Shown here piece after piece: positions 15,532-17,825 of a stretch of DNA of 17,825 nt. Source of the stretch: Hyphomicrobiaceae bacterium (lineage in GTDB: Bacteria > Pseudomonadota > Alphaproteobacteria > Rhizobiales > Hyphomicrobiaceae); contig JABSQE010000085.1 of the NCBI GenBank assembly GCA_013214245.1, forward strand, positions 1 to 17,825, given 5' to 3'. Below the pieces are notes generated by a model. That model worked only from the letters and a program-made list of their open reading frames with translations, did no database searches and was not told the origin of the DNA. The position numbers and the translations under genes were made by a program. How positions within the stretch are numbered: the first letter of the stretch is position 1; every line of letters begins with the position of its first letter.

Positions 15532-15903
15532 ATGCCAACTATACAACAGTTAATTCGCAGACCTCGGGAGAAGCAATTCAAGCGCAATAAGGTACCTGCA
15601 ATGCAGGCTTGCCCTCACAAGCGCGGTGTTTGCACACGTGTGTACACAACCACCCCTAAAAAGCCTAATTCTGCCTTGCGAAAGGTTGCAAAAGTTCGCT
15701 TGACTAATGGTTTTGAAGTTATTGGTTATATTCCAGGCGAGGGGCATAATCTTCAGGAGCACTCTGTTGTTCTCATACGCGGTGGTCGTGTTAAAGATTT
15801 GCCTGGTGTTAGGTATCATATAGTTCGCGGCGTGCTAGACACGCAGGGCGTTTCAGTGCGTCGACAGAGGCGATCGAAATACGGCTCTAAACGACCCAAA
15901 TAA
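15532..15903 (+). CDS. rpsL: 30S ribosomal protein S12
   Basis: S12 lies at the decoding centre and helps check codon-anticodon pairing. The 123-residue length is typical. The N terminus MPTIQQLIRRPRE fixes the start; GGGAG stands 12-17 bases upstream. The streptomycin-relevant lysine of TPKKPNSALRK (K43 counting Met) is the sensitive wild-type residue, and the GGRVKDLPGVRYH loop, with its Asp that is methylthiolated in many bacteria, is intact. It is the first gene of the str operon, with rpsG 102 bases and fusA further downstream. The usual upstream neighbour rpoC is not here; eno is divergent instead. Confidence 0.98.
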   Translation: MPTIQQLIRRPREKQFKRNKVPAMQACPHKRGVCTRVYTTTPKKPNSALRKVAKVRLTNGFEVIGYIPGEGHNLQEHSVVLIRGGRVKDLPGVRYHIVRGVLDTQGVSVRRQRRSKYGSKRPK

Positions 15904-15912
15904 ATATTTAAA

Positions 15913-15952
15913 AGCTGGAGATCTAGTTGCGGCGGATTACGATCTCGCTGCT
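15913..15952 (+). promoter_or_regulatory. Candidate S7-binding intercistronic fold between rpsL and rpsG
   Basis: AGC (15913-15915), internal loop, GAGATC (15918-15923) pairs with GATCTC (15941-15946), internal loop, GCT (15950-15952), around a 17-base loop containing GCGGCGGA. In E. coli, S7 represses its own operon by binding the rpsL-rpsG intercistronic RNA; this fold is in the equivalent place. The assignment rests on position and shape, not on demonstrated similarity. Confidence 0.4.
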
Positions 15953-16005
15953 GGTGATTTTTAGTGCTGTTCTACCGTTATTATTTTTTCTATAAAGGTA
16001 AGGCA

Positions 16006-16476
16006 ATGTCACGGCGCCACAAGTCTGAGAAACGTCAAGTAAATCCAGATCCGAAATTTTCAGATCTAGTTCTTTCGAAGTTCATGAATGCTATCATGAG
16101 AGATGGAAAAAAATCTACTGCCGAGCGTATTGTATATGCTGCCTTAGATAGCGTTGAAGCTCGAGCAAAACAGGATCCCATGCAAATGTTTCATTTTGCT
16201 TTGGAAAACGTAATGCCATCTGTTGAAGTTAGGTCGCGTCGCGTTGGTGGTGCGACTTATCAAGTGCCAGTCGAGGTTCGTTCTGAGAGGCGTCAGGCGC
16301 TAGCTATTCGATGGATCATATCTGCTTCTCGAGCGCGCAACGAGAGTACTATGATTGAGCGTTTATCAGGCGAATTGCTTGACGCGGCAAACAGCCGGGG
16401 TGCAGCTGTCAAAAGGCGCGAGGATACACACAAAATGGCGGAGGCGAATCGCGCCTTCTCCCATTATCGTTGGTAA
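16006..16476 (+). CDS. rpsG: 30S ribosomal protein S7
   Basis: S7 starts assembly of the 3' (head) domain of 16S rRNA and sits at the E site. The 156 residues begin MSRRHKSEKRQVNPDPKF and end NRAFSHYRW, both family-typical; FMNAIMRDGKKSTAERIVY and VGGATYQVPVEVR are the conserved RNA-binding regions. ATG 16006 is chosen over the GTG at 15964 because the family begins M(S/A)RR and AAGGTAAGG at 15995-16003 is a strong ribosome site. It lies between rpsL and fusA in the str operon, with only 22 bases before fusA. It is probably the autoregulator of this operon, by analogy with E. coli. Confidence 0.98.
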   Translation: MSRRHKSEKRQVNPDPKFSDLVLSKFMNAIMRDGKKSTAERIVYAALDSVEARAKQDPMQMFHFALENVMPSVEVRSRRVGGATYQVPVEVRSERRQALAIRWIISASRARNESTMIERLSGELLDAANSRGAAVKRREDTHKMAEANRAFSHYRW

Positions 16477-16498
16477 AGGAAATTTTTCGGAGGCGACT

Positions 16499-17825
16499 AT
16501 GGGCCGTGAGTATGAAATACAAGACTATCGTAACTTCGGCATCATGGCGCACATCGATGCTGGAAAGACAACCACTACTGAGCGCATATTGTACTACACC
16601 GGAAAGAGTCACAAGATTGGTGAAGTGCATGACGGCGCTGCGACTATGGACTGGATGGAGCAGGAGCAGGAGCGAGGTATAACGATTACCTCTGCTGCTA
16701 CTACTACATTTTGGGAGGGTCGTGACGGCCGACGAAGACGTTTGAACATTATTGATACTCCAGGCCATGTTGACTTCACAATAGAGGTTGAGCGATCCTT
16801 GCGTGTTTTAGATGGGGCTATAGCGCTACTTGATGCCAATGCTGGGGTTGAACCTCAAACTGAAACGGTCTGGCGTCAAGCTGACAAGTATAATGTTCCA
16901 CGTATGATTTTTGTCAATAAGATGGACAAAACAGGCGCTGACTTTTATAGAAGCGTTGAAATGATTAAAACTCGTCTCGGTGCTAAGCCAGTTGCGGTGC
17001 AATTACCTATAGGATCTGAAGGCGATTTCGTCGGGATTGTTGATCTTATCGAGATGAACGCTAAGATATGGCAAGCTGAAGACTTGGGTGCAAAATGGAG
17101 TGTTGTAAATATTCCGGAGCACCTCTTAGATAAAGCGCGCGTTTGGCGTGATGCTATGATTGAAGCTGTCGTGGAGGCTGATGATGCGATAATGGAGGCC
17201 TACTTAGATGGTAATGAGCCTTGCAATGACGTAATACGAGATTTGCTGCGCAAAGGAACTCGTGAGGTTATGTTTCATCCTGTCTTGTGCGGCTCCGCGT
17301 TTAAAAATAAAGGTGTTCAGCCATTGCTTGATGCGGTAGTTGATTATCTGCCTAGTCCTGTTGATGTGCCTGCAATTAAGGGGGTTGAACCAGGTGGCAA
17401 TTTGGAGGTTAGTAGAATTTCAGATGATTCTGAGCCTCTTTCTATGCTGGTGTTCAAGATTATGAATGATCCTTTCGTAGGGTCTCTTACCTTCGCGCGG
17501 ATTTACTCTGGAGTCGTAAAGTCTGGTGCTTCTCTTCTTAATACTGTTAGGGAGAAGCGAGAGAGAGTTGGTCGCATGTTACTAATGCACTCCAATGATA
17601 AAGAAGAAATCTCAGAAGCGTACGCAGGTGACATTATTGCTCTCGTTGGCATGAAAGAGTCCATTACAGGCGATACGCTATGCGACCCCCTAAAAGCTGT
17701 TATTCTTGAGCGTATGGAGTTTCCAGAGCCAGTCATTGAGATTTCAATTGAGCCTAATTCCAAAGGCGATCAAGAGAAGATGGGTATGGCGCTGAGTCGG
17801 CTTGCTAAGGAAGATCCATCATTTC
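16499..17825 (+). CDS. fusA: Elongation factor G, N-terminal part (3' end outside window)
   Basis: EF-G is the GTPase that drives ribosomal translocation and, with RRF, ribosome recycling. The first 442 of about 690 residues are present and uninterrupted. GTPase motifs: G1 AHIDAGKT (17-24), the G2 region ERGITITSA, G3 DTPGH (86-90), G4 NKMD (140-143) and G5 GSAF (265-268). Domain II follows from about residue 300 (LVFKIMNDPFVGSLTFARIYSG). The last visible segment, EISIEPNSKGDQEKMGMALSR, opens domain III. ATG 16499 is preceded by CGGAGG, a near-perfect ribosome site, 22 bases after rpsG. It is the third gene of rpsL-rpsG-fusA; tufA would be expected beyond the window. Confidence 0.98.
   Translation, partial: MGREYEIQDYRNFGIMAHIDAGKTTTTERILYYTGKSHKIGEVHDGAATMDWMEQEQERGITITSAATTTFWEGRDGRRRRLNIIDTPGHVDFTIEVERSLRVLDGAIALLDANAGVEPQTETVWRQADKYNVPRMIFVNKMDKTGADFYRSVEMIKTRLGAKPVAVQLPIGSEGDFVGIVDLIEMNAKIWQAEDLGAKWSVVNIPEHLLDKARVWRDAMIEAVVEADDAIMEAYLDGNEPCNDVIRDLLRKGTREVMFHPVLCGSAFKNKGVQPLLDAVVDYLPSPVDVPAIKGVEPGGNLEVSRISDDSEPLSMLVFKIMNDPFVGSLTFARIYSGVVKSGASLLNTVREKRERVGRMLLMHSNDKEEISEAYAGDIIALVGMKESITGDTLCDPLKAVILERMEFPEPVIEISIEPNSKGDQEKMGMALSRLAKEDPSF

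Noticed and set aside
1..17825. Mobile elements, CRISPR arrays, defence or toxin-antitoxin genes
   Set aside because: No transposase, spaced repeat array, attachment site or matching protein family was seen on either strand.

Overview
The window looks like part of an alphaproteobacterial chromosome, probably from a lineage undergoing genome reduction, such as a symbiont or another host-associated bacterium. Four things point to Alphaproteobacteria: a TrcR-type DUF1013 regulator, the coupled EnvC-like and CtpA genes, the eno-ftsB pair, and the style of the proteins. Reduction is inferred from AT-rich DNA, five gene-free stretches of roughly 370 to 810 bases, spacers with no readable gene remnant, and a gltB whose FMN-binding segment looks eroded. 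I could not run a search, so genus-level placement is open. Early-stage reduced Rhodospirillales-like symbionts would be a sensible comparison.

Layout. Bases 2-3203 hold the 3' part of gltB and a complete gltD (glutamate synthase, ammonium assimilation). A convergent PduO-type cobalamin adenosyltransferase follows at 3315-3896 on the minus strand. Divergent from it is a tight pair (4271-6951) of a signal-peptide, coiled-coil, degenerate-LytM protein (EnvC type) and a CtpA-type S41 protease, both cell-envelope genes, with stop and start codons overlapping. After a spacer of about 0.8 kb come trcR (DUF1013) and, 0.43 kb later, mnmA (tRNA 2-thiouridylase). A gamma-glutamyltransferase-family gene runs convergently (10320-11915, minus). 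After another gene-free 0.7 kb, a minus-strand cluster reads eno, ftsB, queF (enolase, divisome protein, queuosine precursor reductase). Divergent from eno is the str operon rpsL-rpsG-fusA, with fusA cut by the window end.

Functionally this is mostly core metabolism, translation, tRNA modification (mnmA and queF both act on anticodon wobble position 34) and envelope or division maintenance. I see no insertion sequence, CRISPR array, tRNA or rRNA gene, phage gene or toxin-antitoxin pair, and no clear novel multi-gene system. The observations most worth checking are the loss of the FMN phosphate-binding motif in gltB, a perfect 10-bp inverted repeat in front of gltD, the str operon lying next to eno instead of behind rpoC with a structured leader, a candidate S7-binding fold between rpsL and rpsG, and hairpin-rich spacers before trcR and mnmA. 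Most of the individual short hairpins are within what chance would give.
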